From an uncultured Streptomyces sp. (GTDB taxonomy: Bacteria; Actinomycetota; Actinomycetes; Streptomycetales; Streptomycetaceae), in NCBI GenBank assembly GCA_946480485.1, contig CAMLJW010000110.1, positions 1-12,705 on the forward strand: DNA of 12,705 nucleotides. Reading direction: 5' to 3'. The notes under the pieces are model-generated. The model saw only the letters and a list, made by a program, of their open reading frames with translations, was not told the origin of the DNA and searched no databases. This document shows, piece after piece, positions 1 through 8,203 of this stretch. Every line of letters begins with the position of its first letter. Position 1 is the first letter of the stretch. The position numbers were made by a program, and so were the translations under genes.

Positions 1-963
1 GCCCGCGACCCCTGGTTCAACTTCACGTCGGGCAACGGCTTCTACAGCAGTGACCGGTACTGGAGGGACACCCCCTCGCTTCCCCTCGGATACATCCGCG
101 ACTACATCCTGCGCCTGCGGCGGGGCGAGGCCATCGACCGGCGCCTCCCAGAACTTGTCGCCGAGCGCGAGCGGATCACCGGTGAGTACGCCGCACTGCT
201 CGACCCCGCGGCACGCGCCGACTTCGAGGCGAAACTGGGGCTCGCCCGCCAGGTCTACCCGTATGTGGAGAACCACAACTTCTACATCGAGCACTGGACG
301 ATGGGTGTCTTCTGGCGCAAGGCCGGGGAACTGTCCGCCCTGCTGCACCGGGCCGGGTTCTGGCCCCGCGCGAACGACATGTTCTACCTCACGCGCGACG
401 AAGTCCGGGCCGCGCTGTTCGACTACTCGTCCGGATGGGCGATCGGCGTCGAGCCGGCCGGTCCCGGCCACTGGCCATCAGAGGTCGAGCGGCGACGCCG
501 GATCGTGGCCGCACTCTCACGGCAGTCCCCTGAACCGGCGCTGAACGAGCCTCCGCGAGCCGTGACCGAGCCGCTCAGCGTCATGCTGTGGGGCATCACC
601 AGTGAGCGGATCCGGTCCTGGTTGGCCGGCCCGGGCGAACTGGGCGATCTGACCGGCATGGCCGCCTCGCCGGGCGTCGCCGAGGGCACGGCCCGTGTGG
701 TCCGCAGCCCCGACGAACTGGAGCTCGTCCAGGAGGGGGACATCCTCGTCGCGCCGGTGACCGCGCCGAGCTGGGCGCCGATCTTCGGCAAGGTCAGCGC
801 GACCGTCACCGACATCGGGGGAGTCATGTCCCACGCCGCCATCGTCTGCCGCGAGTACCGCCTGCCCGCCGTCACCGGGACGGGCTCGGCGTCCACCCGC
901 ATCACGACCGGCCGACGGATCCGGGTGGACGGCGCGGCCGGGACCGTCACCCTTCTCGACTGA
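1..963 (+). CDS. PEP-utilising phosphotransferase, C-terminal part (5' end outside window)
   Basis: The frame is open from the first base to a TGA at 961-963, giving 320 residues of a protein that begins upstream. The last ~90 residues are the phosphohistidine swivelling domain of PEP-utilising enzymes: the motif GGVMSHAAIVCREYRLPAV has the phospho-accepting His at window codon 278, followed by a short beta-rich tail ending VDGAAGTVTLLD. The preceding region (WTMGVFWRKAGELSALL, DMFYLTRDEVRAAL) resembles the middle domain of rifampin phosphotransferase and related enzymes. The protein ends straight after the His domain and has no C-terminal PEP-binding barrel, so the order is that of rifampin phosphotransferase rather than of PEP synthase. 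By family knowledge, an N-terminal ATP-grasp domain would lie upstream and transfer phosphate from ATP through the His to a small molecule. The substrate cannot be read from the sequence. The HD-domain gene follows after 25 nt and is probably co-transcribed. Confidence 0.85.
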   Translation, partial: ARDPWFNFTSGNGFYSSDRYWRDTPSLPLGYIRDYILRLRRGEAIDRRLPELVAERERITGEYAALLDPAARADFEAKLGLARQVYPYVENHNFYIEHWTMGVFWRKAGELSALLHRAGFWPRANDMFYLTRDEVRAALFDYSSGWAIGVEPAGPGHWPSEVERRRRIVAALSRQSPEPALNEPPRAVTEPLSVMLWGITSERIRSWLAGPGELGDLTGMAASPGVAEGTARVVRSPDELELVQEGDILVAPVTAPSWAPIFGKVSATVTDIGGVMSHAAIVCREYRLPAVTGTGSASTRITTGRRIRVDGAAGTVTLLD

Positions 964-988
964 CCGGCCACGTTCGACAGGAGATGCC

Positions 989-1699
989 ATGACGTCCGAC
1001 CGGGCGGCCCGCGAGCCGCTGCCGGCGCTTCCGCTCGCCGCCTCGGAGATCCCCCTGAGCGACGCGCTTCCCCGCCCCGTTCCGTTGATCGGCGTCCGGC
1101 GGGAGATTTGGGACCGCGCGCTTCCCTACCTCGACGTGCGCGACAACGACGTCCATTCGCTGTACGCCTGCGCGCTGGCGGGCGCTCTGCTGGACGCCGT
1201 GCCGGGCGCGCGGGCGGACGTGGTGCTGCCCGCCGTCCTCCTGCACGACACCGGCTGGAAGATGGTCGACCCCGCCGACATCCTGCCCGCCATCGCCCAC
1301 CCGTCCGGGCCTGCCGCACACGAGACGATACGCAGGCACGAGACCGAGGGCGCCGCCATCGCCGCCCGCATCCTCTCCGACGTCGGCTACCCCGCGCGGG
1401 ACACCGAGCGGATCGTCGCCGTCATCGACGGGCACGACACCCGCACGGACGCGCTCGGCGTGGACGACGCCGTGGTGAAGGACGCCGACAAGCTGTGGCG
1501 ACTCACCCCGCACGGCCTGCGCACCGTCGGCGCATGGTTCGCCCTGGACCGGGACCAGGTGCTGCGGCTCGTGGCGGCACGCACCTACGACCGGCTGCTC
1601 ACCGAACCGGCCCGAGCCATCGGCTGCGCACTCGCCGTACTGGCCCGCACCGACCTCAGCGAGCAGCGACGGGCTTTGACCGCCCCCGCTGCGCCGTGA
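989..1699 (+). CDS. HD-domain phosphohydrolase
   Basis: This is a 236-residue soluble protein. The ATG at 989 is preceded by AGGAG at 979-983, which fixes the start. The HD metal-binding pattern is complete: His56 (NDVHSLYA), His86-Asp87 (AVLLHDTGW), a possible further ligand His117 (RRHETEG), His149-Asp150 (DGHDTRTD) and Asp165 (VKDADKLWR). HD proteins hydrolyse phosphoesters or nucleotides with bound divalent metal ions; the family alone does not give the substrate. The gene sits 25 nt after the PEP-dependent phosphotransferase and about 27 nt before the PP2C regulator, all on one strand, so an operon is likely. A phosphotransferase paired with a phosphohydrolase could add and remove phosphate on related metabolites, but that is inference. 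No membrane segment or signal peptide is seen. Confidence 0.85.
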   Translation: MTSDRAAREPLPALPLAASEIPLSDALPRPVPLIGVRREIWDRALPYLDVRDNDVHSLYACALAGALLDAVPGARADVVLPAVLLHDTGWKMVDPADILPAIAHPSGPAAHETIRRHETEGAAIAARILSDVGYPARDTERIVAVIDGHDTRTDALGVDDAVVKDADKLWRLTPHGLRTVGAWFALDRDQVLRLVAARTYDRLLTEPARAIGCALAVLARTDLSEQRRALTAPAAP

Positions 1700-1726
1700 A
1701 CGGCATATCACGTATTCAGGTTGATT

Positions 1727-4204
1727 GTGGATATTTCCGGCGTCAGTCTTGAGGGCATGGATGCCCATGCGCCGCTGGGAGTGGTCGTGACCGACTGCAA
1801 GGGGCTGGTCATCGGGTGGACGCCCGGAGCGGAGCGCCTGCTCGGGTACACCAGCGGCGAGGCCCTCGGCCGGTTGGCGGCGGAGCTGCTGGACGCCCCC
1901 GCACTCGCGGGCGGGGAGCCGGCCCAGGAGGGCGAAGTGACGCCCCCGCCCGCGAGTGAAGGGGTCGCCGAGCCCGGTGAGCGGCACCCGGGCCTCGGCG
2001 TACGCCACAAAGACGGGCACCGGCTGGCCGTGGCCGTCTCCCGGTACACCCTTGCTCCCGAGGCGGACGGCACCGGAGCAGGGCCGGGCACCGTCCTGCT
2101 CATCGGCCCGCCGTCCGGTCAGGCGGCGGAGCGACTGCGCCAGTCGCTGTCCGGCTTGCTGTTGCACGACTTGCCCCTGGCCCTGACGGTGTTCGACACC
2201 GATCTGCGCTGCGTGGGGCAGAGCGCCGCGATGCGGCGGCTGAGCGGCGTGCCGGACGAGGCCTGTCACGGACGCCGGCTGACGGAGGTCTTCCCCGGCC
2301 CGGACGCCATGGAGTGGGAGGAGCGGATGCGGCTGGCCATGGCCACGGGGCAGGAGCAGGTCGGCGAGCTCAAGGGCACCATCCTGACCGAACCCGGATC
2401 CCGTGTTTTCAGCGTCTCCGCGACCGCGCTGCGGGACGCGGAGGGCCGTACGCTCGGGGTCTGCTCGCTCGTCGGCGATGTGACGGACAGGCGCCGTGCC
2501 CGCGAGCGGCTCTCCCTGCTGAACGACGCCAGCCTGCGCATCGGCAGCACCCTCGACATCGCACAGACCGGACGGGAGCTCACCGAGGTGTCCGTCCCCA
2601 GGTTCGCCGACTTCGTCCGCGTGGACCTGCTGGAGGTCATCCTCCACGGCGACGAACCCGCTCCGGGGCCGCTGGCCGGCCCCGTGCGGCTGCGGCGCAT
2701 CGCGGAACTGACGCTGTTCGAGGGGGTCACCACGGCACAGCACACCGCCGGTGAAGCAGACGTCTACCTCGCGAACTCACCGGCCGCCCTGTGCCTGGCC
2801 ACCGGCCGGTCCACGCTGTACCGGACCGCGGACCCGCCGGTCCGCGCCTGGATCGACCAGACCCCCGAGCGGCAGGCGAAGGTCCGACGGTGGGGCACGC
2901 ACTCATGGCTCCTCGTGCCGGTGAAAGCCAGGGGCACGACCCTAGGCGTAGTCATGTTCGCCCGCTTCCGTGAGACCCCCGAGCGCTTCGAGGCGGACGA
3001 CCTCGCCCTCGCCGAGGACCTGGTGGCAAGGGCGGCGATCTGCCTGGACAATGCCCGGCGCTTCGCCCGAGAACGCGTCGCGGCTCTCACTCTGCAGCGC
3101 AGCCTGCTTCCGCAGCGGATGCCGGAGCAGTCGGCGGTGGAAGCCGCCTCCCGCTATCTCCCCGCCGCGCAGCGTTCCGGCGTGGGCGGCGACTGGTTCG
3201 ACGTGATCGCGCTCTCCGGGGCCAGGGTCGCGCTGGTCGTCGGTGACGTGGTCGGGCACGGCATCCACGCGGCCGCCACGATGGGCCGGCTGCGCACCGC
3301 CGTACGCACCCTCGCCGATGTCGACCTCGCTCCCGACGAGCTCCTCACCCGCCTCGACGACCTGGTCATCCGTTTGTCGGCGGAGGCCGCCCCCGACGCG
3401 CAGCGGTCGGGGGCGCAGGCCGCCGGGGACATCGGGGCCACCTGCCTGTACGCGGTGTACGACCCGGTCTCCAGACGCTGCTCCATGGCACTCGCCGGCC
3501 ACCCGCCACCCGCCGTCATCGACCCGGACGGCACCGCCGGGTTCCTGGACGTCCCCGTGGGACCGCCGCTCGGACTGGGCGGGCTGCCGTTCGAACCGGT
3601 GGACGTCACCCTTCCGGAGGGCAGCCTGCTCGCCCTCTACACCGACGGCTTGATCCACTCCCGCCGCTATGACCTCGGTGCGGGATTTGACGCCCTGCGG
3701 GATGCCCTGGCCGCGCCGGCCAACTCGCTGGACTCCCTGTGCGACCACGTCGTACACACGCTGCTGCCCGACGGACCAGCCGACGATGCCGCCCTGCTCC
3801 TGGTCCGGCCCAGGACCCTGGACCGGAGCAGGGTCGCCGTGTGGGACGTGGAGGCCGACCCCGCCGCCGTGGCGCGGATACGATCGGACGCCCTCGGACG
3901 CCTTGACGAGTGGGGACTGCAAGAGGCCGCCTTCGTCACCGAGCTGGTGGTCAGTGAACTGGTCACGAACGCCATCCGGTACGGTGACCCGCCGATCCAG
4001 CTGCGGCTGATCCACGACCGCGTGCTGATCTGCGAGGTCTCCGACTCCAGCAGCACCGCACCGCATCTGCGGCAGGCCCGGGTGTTCGACGAGGGCGGGC
4101 GAGGTCTGTTGCTGGTCGCGCAGCTCACGGAGCGCTGGGGCACCCGGCAGATGGCGGCCGGCAAGACGATCTGGTGCGAACAGACGGTGGCCGCGCTTGC
4201 GTGA
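1727..4204 (+). CDS. Multidomain PAS-PAS-GAF-PP2C (SpoIIE)-HATPase regulator of RsbU/RsbW type
   Basis: About 825 residues. Domains in order: PAS (residues ~8-55, GVVVTDCKGLVIGWTPGAE), a second PAS (~145-260, TVFDTDLRCVGQSAAMRR), a GAF sensor (~265-450), a SpoIIE/RsbU-type PP2C phosphatase (~456-700) and an RsbW-like ATPase (~702-825). The phosphatase keeps its metal-binding acidic residues in GGDWFD (Asp489), GDVVGHG (Asp507) and DDAALLLV (Asp686/687). The ATPase has its N-box in ELVTNAIRYG (Asn748) and glycine box EGGRGLLLVAQL (~789). Such proteins dephosphorylate anti-anti-sigma factors and may phosphorylate or bind partners through the ATPase. Having both activities in one chain is common in streptomycetes. 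No membrane helix is seen, so sensing is probably cytosolic. GTG 1727 is chosen because AGG at 1718-1720 is 6 nt upstream; TTG 1721 and ATG 1757 are in-frame alternatives with worse RBS spacing. It directly follows the HD gene and is probably in the same operon. Confidence 0.88.
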   Translation: MDISGVSLEGMDAHAPLGVVVTDCKGLVIGWTPGAERLLGYTSGEALGRLAAELLDAPALAGGEPAQEGEVTPPPASEGVAEPGERHPGLGVRHKDGHRLAVAVSRYTLAPEADGTGAGPGTVLLIGPPSGQAAERLRQSLSGLLLHDLPLALTVFDTDLRCVGQSAAMRRLSGVPDEACHGRRLTEVFPGPDAMEWEERMRLAMATGQEQVGELKGTILTEPGSRVFSVSATALRDAEGRTLGVCSLVGDVTDRRRARERLSLLNDASLRIGSTLDIAQTGRELTEVSVPRFADFVRVDLLEVILHGDEPAPGPLAGPVRLRRIAELTLFEGVTTAQHTAGEADVYLANSPAALCLATGRSTLYRTADPPVRAWIDQTPERQAKVRRWGTHSWLLVPVKARGTTLGVVMFARFRETPERFEADDLALAEDLVARAAICLDNARRFARERVAALTLQRSLLPQRMPEQSAVEAASRYLPAAQRSGVGGDWFDVIALSGARVALVVGDVVGHGIHAAATMGRLRTAVRTLADVDLAPDELLTRLDDLVIRLSAEAAPDAQRSGAQAAGDIGATCLYAVYDPVSRRCSMALAGHPPPAVIDPDGTAGFLDVPVGPPLGLGGLPFEPVDVTLPEGSLLALYTDGLIHSRRYDLGAGFDALRDALAAPANSLDSLCDHVVHTLLPDGPADDAALLLVRPRTLDRSRVAVWDVEADPAAVARIRSDALGRLDEWGLQEAAFVTELVVSELVTNAIRYGDPPIQLRLIHDRVLICEVSDSSSTAPHLRQARVFDEGGRGLLLVAQLTERWGTRQMAAGKTIWCEQTVAALA

Positions 4205-4224
4205 TCCGGGCCGCCGCGCAGTAC

Positions 4225-4262
4225 GCCGGAGGCGGCGCCCCTGTCTGGACGCCGCCCCCGGA
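4225..4262. terminator. Hairpin between convergent genes, probable bidirectional terminator
   Basis: GGCGGCG (4231-4237) pairs with CGCCGCC (4250-4256) around a 12-nt loop, and CCGG flanks extend it loosely. It lies in the 74-bp gap between two converging genes and could end both transcripts. There is no U-tract, as is usual in this group of bacteria. Confidence 0.5.
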
Positions 4263-4278
4263 TGTCCGTACCGCGCCC

Positions 4279-7251
4279 TCAGCCCTGGTGCGGCTTGCCG
4301 TGGACGATGAGCTCGGTCATGTCCATGTACCTGCAGCCGGCGGGGTCGGAGTCCTTCGCGCAGTCCACGTCGTTGTCGGCGGCCTGGTTGCCCAGCATCG
4401 TCAGGCGGACGTACCGGATGTTCTGGCCGGTTCCGGCGCTGAGGGACACGGAGTTCTCCCGGCCGGTGTCGGCCGGCCCGAAGTGGCCTTTGGCGGCGGT
4501 GGTCCAGGTGGTGCCGTCCGTGGAGGTCTCGATGCGGTAGTCGCCGAGAGACGCCGTCGTGTCGTCCCCGCAGCCCGCCGTCGGGTCGACGCGCAGGTCG
4601 CTGATGTCCACGGGCTCGGGCAGGTGGACGGTGGCGTGCACGGGCTCGACTCCGGTGCCGTTGCTGCCGCCCTTGGTGTCCGATCCCCAGACGGCGGTTG
4701 ACATGTCGATCAGGGCGTTCGGTCCGCAGCCCGAATCGCCGTAGTCCGGGCCGCTGAAGTCCGCGATCTCGGCGCCGCCGGAGGATCCCGCCCAGTTCCG
4801 GCGCAACTGCCAGTCGGCGCCGTCGGCGGAACCGGACCGGAGCTCGAGCGTACGGATCCGCTGCTCGTAGCCGGCGCCGCTCGCGTACACCTTCCGGTAC
4901 GTGCCCTCGGGGACGTCCCGGATCGTGTATGTGCCGTCCGTCGCGGTCACGGTGGAGAAGTCGGCGCCGGGGAAGCCGGAGGCGTGGCCGCTGATGCTGA
5001 TCGTTACTCCGCGCGCCGGGGCGCCGGACGCCTCGTCGGTCACCTTGCCGGTGACCGTGACCACCGGGGTGTCCGGACCGGGCGGCAGGGAGAAGTCCTC
5101 GTCGGGCCGGGTGTCATCGCCCGTGAGGGCGGCGGCGAAGTAGCCCATGCCCCGGTTGGCGAAGACCTTCCAGATGGCGGCGTGGGCGCGCCCGCCGTCG
5201 ACCACGGTGTCGGCCTGCAGGATGGCGTTGCGCTGCTCGAGGAACGACGGGTTCGCGGGCGACAGTTCCATCGCCCGGGTCACCAGCGACTCGGTGAGCC
5301 GGCTGCCGAGCGCGGTGCGCAGGTCCCACAGCGTCTCGCCCCAGATCTCGCCGTCGGCGTGCACCTCCGGACCGCCGCGGGAGATCTTGCCGTAGTCGCC
5401 GTAGGTGTACCCGCCGGGGCCCGTCTCCTTGGTTCCCGGGCACTTGGTCGAGGTGGAGCCGACCGGGCAGTCCAGAGCCTGGGTGCGTATCCGCATGTCG
5501 TCACTCGGGCCCGGCGGGACGACCTCCACCTCGCCGTCGGTGCGCGGGTTGTCCTTCACCATCCCCTTGTTGTTGAGGAAGTCGAGGGCGTACCAGTCGC
5601 TCCACGCCTCGCCCATGGCCCTTGACTGCAGGCTGTTGAGGGTCGAGAGGCCGTGGGCGTCGACGACGAGCCGGTTGGACAGACCGTGGGTGTACTCGTG
5701 ATAGACCATGGGAGCGACATCGCCGAAGTTGGCCTGCGGGAACCTGGAGCCGGTCAGGTACATCTGCATCGTGGGCGGCTGCCCGTCCGGCGGCGTACCC
5801 ATGTTGGCGTTGTTCAGGTGATCGTCGTCGGGCAGCCCGTCCTTCGTGGCCGCGCCGTCGATCGTCTGAGCCTGTACGGCGTCGCCGTCCCGGCCGTCGA
5901 AGTTGCCCGCGGCCCGGGTGAAGCCGATCGGAGCGGCCTTCAGGTGGTCCTGGAAGGTGCCGAGGAAGTAGTAGACCTGCGCGGCGTTCTGTTCGCGGTT
6001 GGCCTGCCAGGAGTTCGGCGTCTTCTGGTCCCAGGTGCAGGGCAGCGGGGCGTCGCAGCCGTCACCCGTGAAGGGCTTGAACCGGAAGGAGAACGTCCCG
6101 TCGGCCGCCGGGGTGATCTCCTCCCCGGCGTCCACCTTGTTGTTGTCGTTGACGTCGCTGTAGACGTGCGCGACGGGCCCGTTGAGGGTCTTGGCGTCGG
6201 CAGGGAGCCATCCCCGGACCGTCAGGTTGCGGCTGCGCTGCTTGCCGCCCAACGGGGCGCCCGGGTAATGGTCCCAGGCCAGCACCCTGCCGTTGCTCGG
6301 GAGCGTGCTCGTCAAGGAGGAGGGGAGCGGCCTGGAGCCGGTGGTGGAGTCGGCGTCCGGCGCGGCGGCGGTGGCCTGAGCCGGGGCATGAGCCGGGGCC
6401 AGGTCGGAGGAGAGACTCTGGCGGTACAGGACCCGGCCGGTGTCCGCGTCGACCACATGCAGCCACATGCCGTGGCCGTCCGGCGTGGTGACCGTCCGCC
6501 ACGCTCGACGGGCGGTGCCGTCCGGCGCGGTGAACGCCACCTGCTTGGCCGTGTCGGAGTGATCGGTGCCGCCCGCTTGTGCGCCCGCGATGTCACGGAC
6601 GGCGGTGTGCCGGGCCTGCGCCGAGGTGACCCGGGTGGGGGTCAGCCCGGAGGGCAGGTTCCGCACCCGCACCGGGGAGCCGACCACGTTGATCAGCTGC
6701 CCGTCGCGGGCGACGTTGGCCTTGACGCCGTTGCCGAACACCGGTAAGCCGTCGACCGACTGAACGAACGACAGATGGTGTGTCCCGGCGACGTCCGTGT
6801 ACTGCCCCCGCAGGGTCAGGTCCCGGACCTGGTCGGCCGATAGGCCGAAGACGTCGGGATGGACCCGCAGATACTTCCGGACGATGTCTGCAGGGGCGTC
6901 GTCACTGGACGGCGTCAGATAGCCGTCGAGCCGGGCCACCTGACGTGCGGTACCGGTGGCCGGGTCCAGTTCGAGCAAGCCCTGAGGGCCGAGCCGGTCC
7001 TGCAGCCGCCGTAGGCCGGGCCGCTGTTGTGCCTGCGTCAGCCGGGCATCGTGCCGCACCAGCGTCTGCTGCGAGGGCGTGGGCGGCAGACCCTCGGCCG
7101 CCGGGGAGTCGTGGCCGGCTTTGGAGGGGGCTGCCGAGGGGGCCGAGTCCGCGTTGGCGGGGCTGGGCACAAAGGCGACGGCCAGCGCAAGGCCGGCCGT
7201 CGCTGTGAATATGGTCGCGCGTGTTCTGCGTGGAAAGGAGGCTTTCGCCAT
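4279..7251 (-). CDS. Secreted M36 (fungalysin-type) zinc metallopeptidase with discoidin-like tail
   Basis: 990 residues. The signal peptide has basic RRTR, a hydrophobic core AGLALAVAFV and a likely cleavage after PANA (residue 34). An FTP-type inhibitory prodomain follows (~115-185, VHPDVFGLSADQVRDL), then the M36 catalytic domain (~290-700). The zinc site is HEYTH (His518, Glu519, His522) with Glu548 in MGEAWSDW as third ligand, 26 residues further on, which is the M36 arrangement. After it come a carboxypeptidase-regulatory-like beta sandwich (~727-800, VTGKVTDEASGAPARGV) and an F5/8 type C (discoidin) module (~820-985, DYRIETSTDGTTWTTA) that may bind carbohydrate or a cell surface. The enzyme is probably secreted as a zymogen and degrades extracellular protein. 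ATG 7251 has GAGG 6 nt upstream and is preferred to an in-frame ATG at 7290, which lacks an RBS and would place 13 extra residues before the signal. Confidence 0.93.
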   Translation of the reverse strand: MAKASFPRRTRATIFTATAGLALAVAFVPSPANADSAPSAAPSKAGHDSPAAEGLPPTPSQQTLVRHDARLTQAQQRPGLRRLQDRLGPQGLLELDPATGTARQVARLDGYLTPSSDDAPADIVRKYLRVHPDVFGLSADQVRDLTLRGQYTDVAGTHHLSFVQSVDGLPVFGNGVKANVARDGQLINVVGSPVRVRNLPSGLTPTRVTSAQARHTAVRDIAGAQAGGTDHSDTAKQVAFTAPDGTARRAWRTVTTPDGHGMWLHVVDADTGRVLYRQSLSSDLAPAHAPAQATAAAPDADSTTGSRPLPSSLTSTLPSNGRVLAWDHYPGAPLGGKQRSRNLTVRGWLPADAKTLNGPVAHVYSDVNDNNKVDAGEEITPAADGTFSFRFKPFTGDGCDAPLPCTWDQKTPNSWQANREQNAAQVYYFLGTFQDHLKAAPIGFTRAAGNFDGRDGDAVQAQTIDGAATKDGLPDDDHLNNANMGTPPDGQPPTMQMYLTGSRFPQANFGDVAPMVYHEYTHGLSNRLVVDAHGLSTLNSLQSRAMGEAWSDWYALDFLNNKGMVKDNPRTDGEVEVVPPGPSDDMRIRTQALDCPVGSTSTKCPGTKETGPGGYTYGDYGKISRGGPEVHADGEIWGETLWDLRTALGSRLTESLVTRAMELSPANPSFLEQRNAILQADTVVDGGRAHAAIWKVFANRGMGYFAAALTGDDTRPDEDFSLPPGPDTPVVTVTGKVTDEASGAPARGVTISISGHASGFPGADFSTVTATDGTYTIRDVPEGTYRKVYASGAGYEQRIRTLELRSGSADGADWQLRRNWAGSSGGAEIADFSGPDYGDSGCGPNALIDMSTAVWGSDTKGGSNGTGVEPVHATVHLPEPVDISDLRVDPTAGCGDDTTASLGDYRIETSTDGTTWTTAAKGHFGPADTGRENSVSLSAGTGQNIRYVRLTMLGNQAADNDVDCAKDSDPAGCRYMDMTELIVHGKPHQG

Positions 7252-7257
7252 GGTGCG

Positions 7258-7261
7258 CCTC
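7258..7261 (-). promoter_or_regulatory. Ribosome binding site of the M36 peptidase gene
   Basis: GAGG on the minus strand, 6 nt before ATG 7251. It decides in favour of this start over the in-frame ATG at 7290. Confidence 0.7.
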
Positions 7262-7295
7262 GTGGGGGGTGAGGAGTCCAACGACCGCATACAGC

Positions 7296-7324
7296 AGTCG
7301 AGTTGTACGCTCCAAACCTGTCAA
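7296..7324 (-). promoter_or_regulatory. Probable housekeeping-type promoter of the M36 peptidase gene
   Basis: On the minus strand, TTGACA (7324-7319) is a perfect -35 hexamer, followed by a 17-nt spacer and TCGACT (7301-7296), close to the actinobacterial -10 form TAGACT. The transcript would start near 7289 and have a leader of about 38 nt including the RBS. Confidence 0.6.
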
Positions 7325-7362
7325 CACGCTCCACGCGGTAGGAAGCCTGAGCCTTCAAACGT

Positions 7363-7379
7363 CACAGGAGTTACACAGG
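7363..7379. repeat. CACAGG direct repeat upstream of the peptidase promoter
   Basis: CACAGG occurs at 7363-7368 and 7374-7379, 11 bp apart (one helical turn), about 75-90 bp upstream of the predicted peptidase start. It could be a regulator-binding site; it is too short to be certain. Confidence 0.3.
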
Positions 7380-7474
7380 TCCCATGAACGTCTCGCACAG
7401 CGGTGAAGTGCGCACTCGCCAGTGATCGTTCCGTGCCGTCTCGAGAGCAAGGCGTACGACGGTGTCGTCAGCCT

Positions 7475-7558
7475 GGTGTCCTGACCAGCAGTGGAGTGGA
7501 CTGGCCAGCGGCGTCCGGACACAGCTGAACGTAGGTGAATGAGACCAGAACTGAGACC
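7475..7558 (-). repeat. 84-bp relic repeat, copy 1 (possible integrase-attP boundary)
   Basis: This segment aligns without gaps to 10751-10834 in the same orientation, with about 57 of 84 bases identical by eye. The best-conserved block is GGTGAATGAGACCA followed by a second TGAGACCA; the two octamers (7540-7547, 7552-7559) are exactly 12 bp apart. On the minus strand one frame reads VSVLVSFTYVQ here and VSVLVSFTPVQ in copy 2. This may be the last codons of lost integrase genes or paired arm-type integrase sites. Copy 1 has no recognisable tRNA fragment beside it. The rest of the 390-bp gap 7252-7643 shows only the peptidase promoter and the antitoxin promoter. Confidence 0.55.
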
Positions 7559-7628
7559 ATCGGGTGACGGCTGGGCGACCCACGTCGTTCGGCGGGTGCT
7601 GGCACCCAGGCCGGATTCCTACTTATTT

Positions 7629-7634
7629 GATAAT
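7629..7634 (+). promoter_or_regulatory. -10 element for a leaderless antitoxin transcript
   Basis: GATAAT sits in a short AT-rich patch (7620-7634) and ends 9 nt before the ATG at 7644. There is no Shine-Dalgarno sequence, so transcription probably starts at or next to the start codon. No good -35 hexamer is seen. Confidence 0.5.
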
Positions 7635-7643
7635 CGCGATCCC

Positions 7644-7928
7644 ATGAGTGAGATTCCGTACAGCGTCGGCGAAGGGCCGGCTACCAGGGTCAGCCTCTCC
7701 CTCCCTGCGGGGACGGCGGAGGCGATCCGCCGACGGGTCGGCAAGCGTGAGTTCTCCGCGTTCATCACGGAAGCGGTGGAGCGCGAACTGCGCGGTCAGA
7801 TCCTGGATGAGTACCTGGCCGACTACGAACGCCGTCAGGGGCCGATCTCCGAGCACGAGCAGGAGCGGGCACGCGGGGTCTTCGACGAGGTGTTCGCCGG
7901 GGAGGGGCAGTGGCCCGCCGCAAGCTGA
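7644..7928 (+). CDS. Ribbon-helix-helix antitoxin of a PIN module (copy 1)
   Basis: 94 residues. Residues ~13-50 (TRVSLSLPAGTAEAIRRRVG, then SAFITEAVERELR) fit a ribbon-helix-helix DNA-binding domain: a short beta strand followed by two helices. The acidic, charged C-terminal half (DEYLADYERRQGPISEHEQE) would wrap around and inhibit the toxin. It overlaps the downstream PIN gene by 19 nt, the usual coupling of antitoxin and toxin. ATG 7644 is chosen because the upstream extension of the frame has no family character and a GATAAT hexamer lies just before it. It resembles the minus-strand antitoxin at 11268-11549 in length and layout. Its toxin partner is truncated, so it may now be an orphan; it could still repress its own promoter or neutralise a related toxin such as the intact PIN protein in this window. 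Confidence 0.75.
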   Translation: MSEIPYSVGEGPATRVSLSLPAGTAEAIRRRVGKREFSAFITEAVERELRGQILDEYLADYERRQGPISEHEQERARGVFDEVFAGEGQWPAAS

Positions 7929-8203
7929 GTCACGAAGGCACCCTCGTTCTCGACTGCGAGGGCCTGGCGACGTTCGTCAGTGATCACGAGCCCCTGGTCG
8001 CCCTCATCGCCGAAGCCCGCAAGCGGGGCATGGAGGTGGTCATCAGCGCGCCCACCATCATCGAAGCGGTGCATCGCCGGACCGACAAGGCGCGGCTCGC
8101 CTGGGTCCTGTCCGGCGTGCGGATCGTGCACATCGGCGACGAGGAGGCCAAGTCCGCCTCAGCCATGCTGATCAACGCTCACGGCGGGGCCGATGTGCGG
8201 TAG
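7910..8203 (+). pseudogene. PIN-domain toxin, C-terminally truncated
   Basis: 97 residues from GTG 7910, with GGAGG at 7901-7905. The first two acidic active-site residues of PIN ribonucleases are present: Asp15 (LVLDCEG) and Glu52 (TIIEAVH). The intact paralogue at 10846-11271 continues from the equivalent point with HGHRYAIDAV and FTSDVDD, which carry the third and fourth acidic residues. Here the reading frame stops soon after MLINAHGG, so about 45 residues and both of those aspartates are missing. The loss coincides with the 3' end of a truncated minus-strand gene, which suggests a deletion joined the two genes tail to tail near 8175-8195. PIN toxins cleave RNA using metal ions; this one should be inactive. 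Confidence 0.75.

Noticed and set aside
947..2743. A 598-codon open frame on the minus strand opposite the HD and PP2C genes
   Set aside because: It is the antisense shadow of two genes with clear domains; its residues are low in complexity and show no motifs. Long antisense frames are expected at this GC content.
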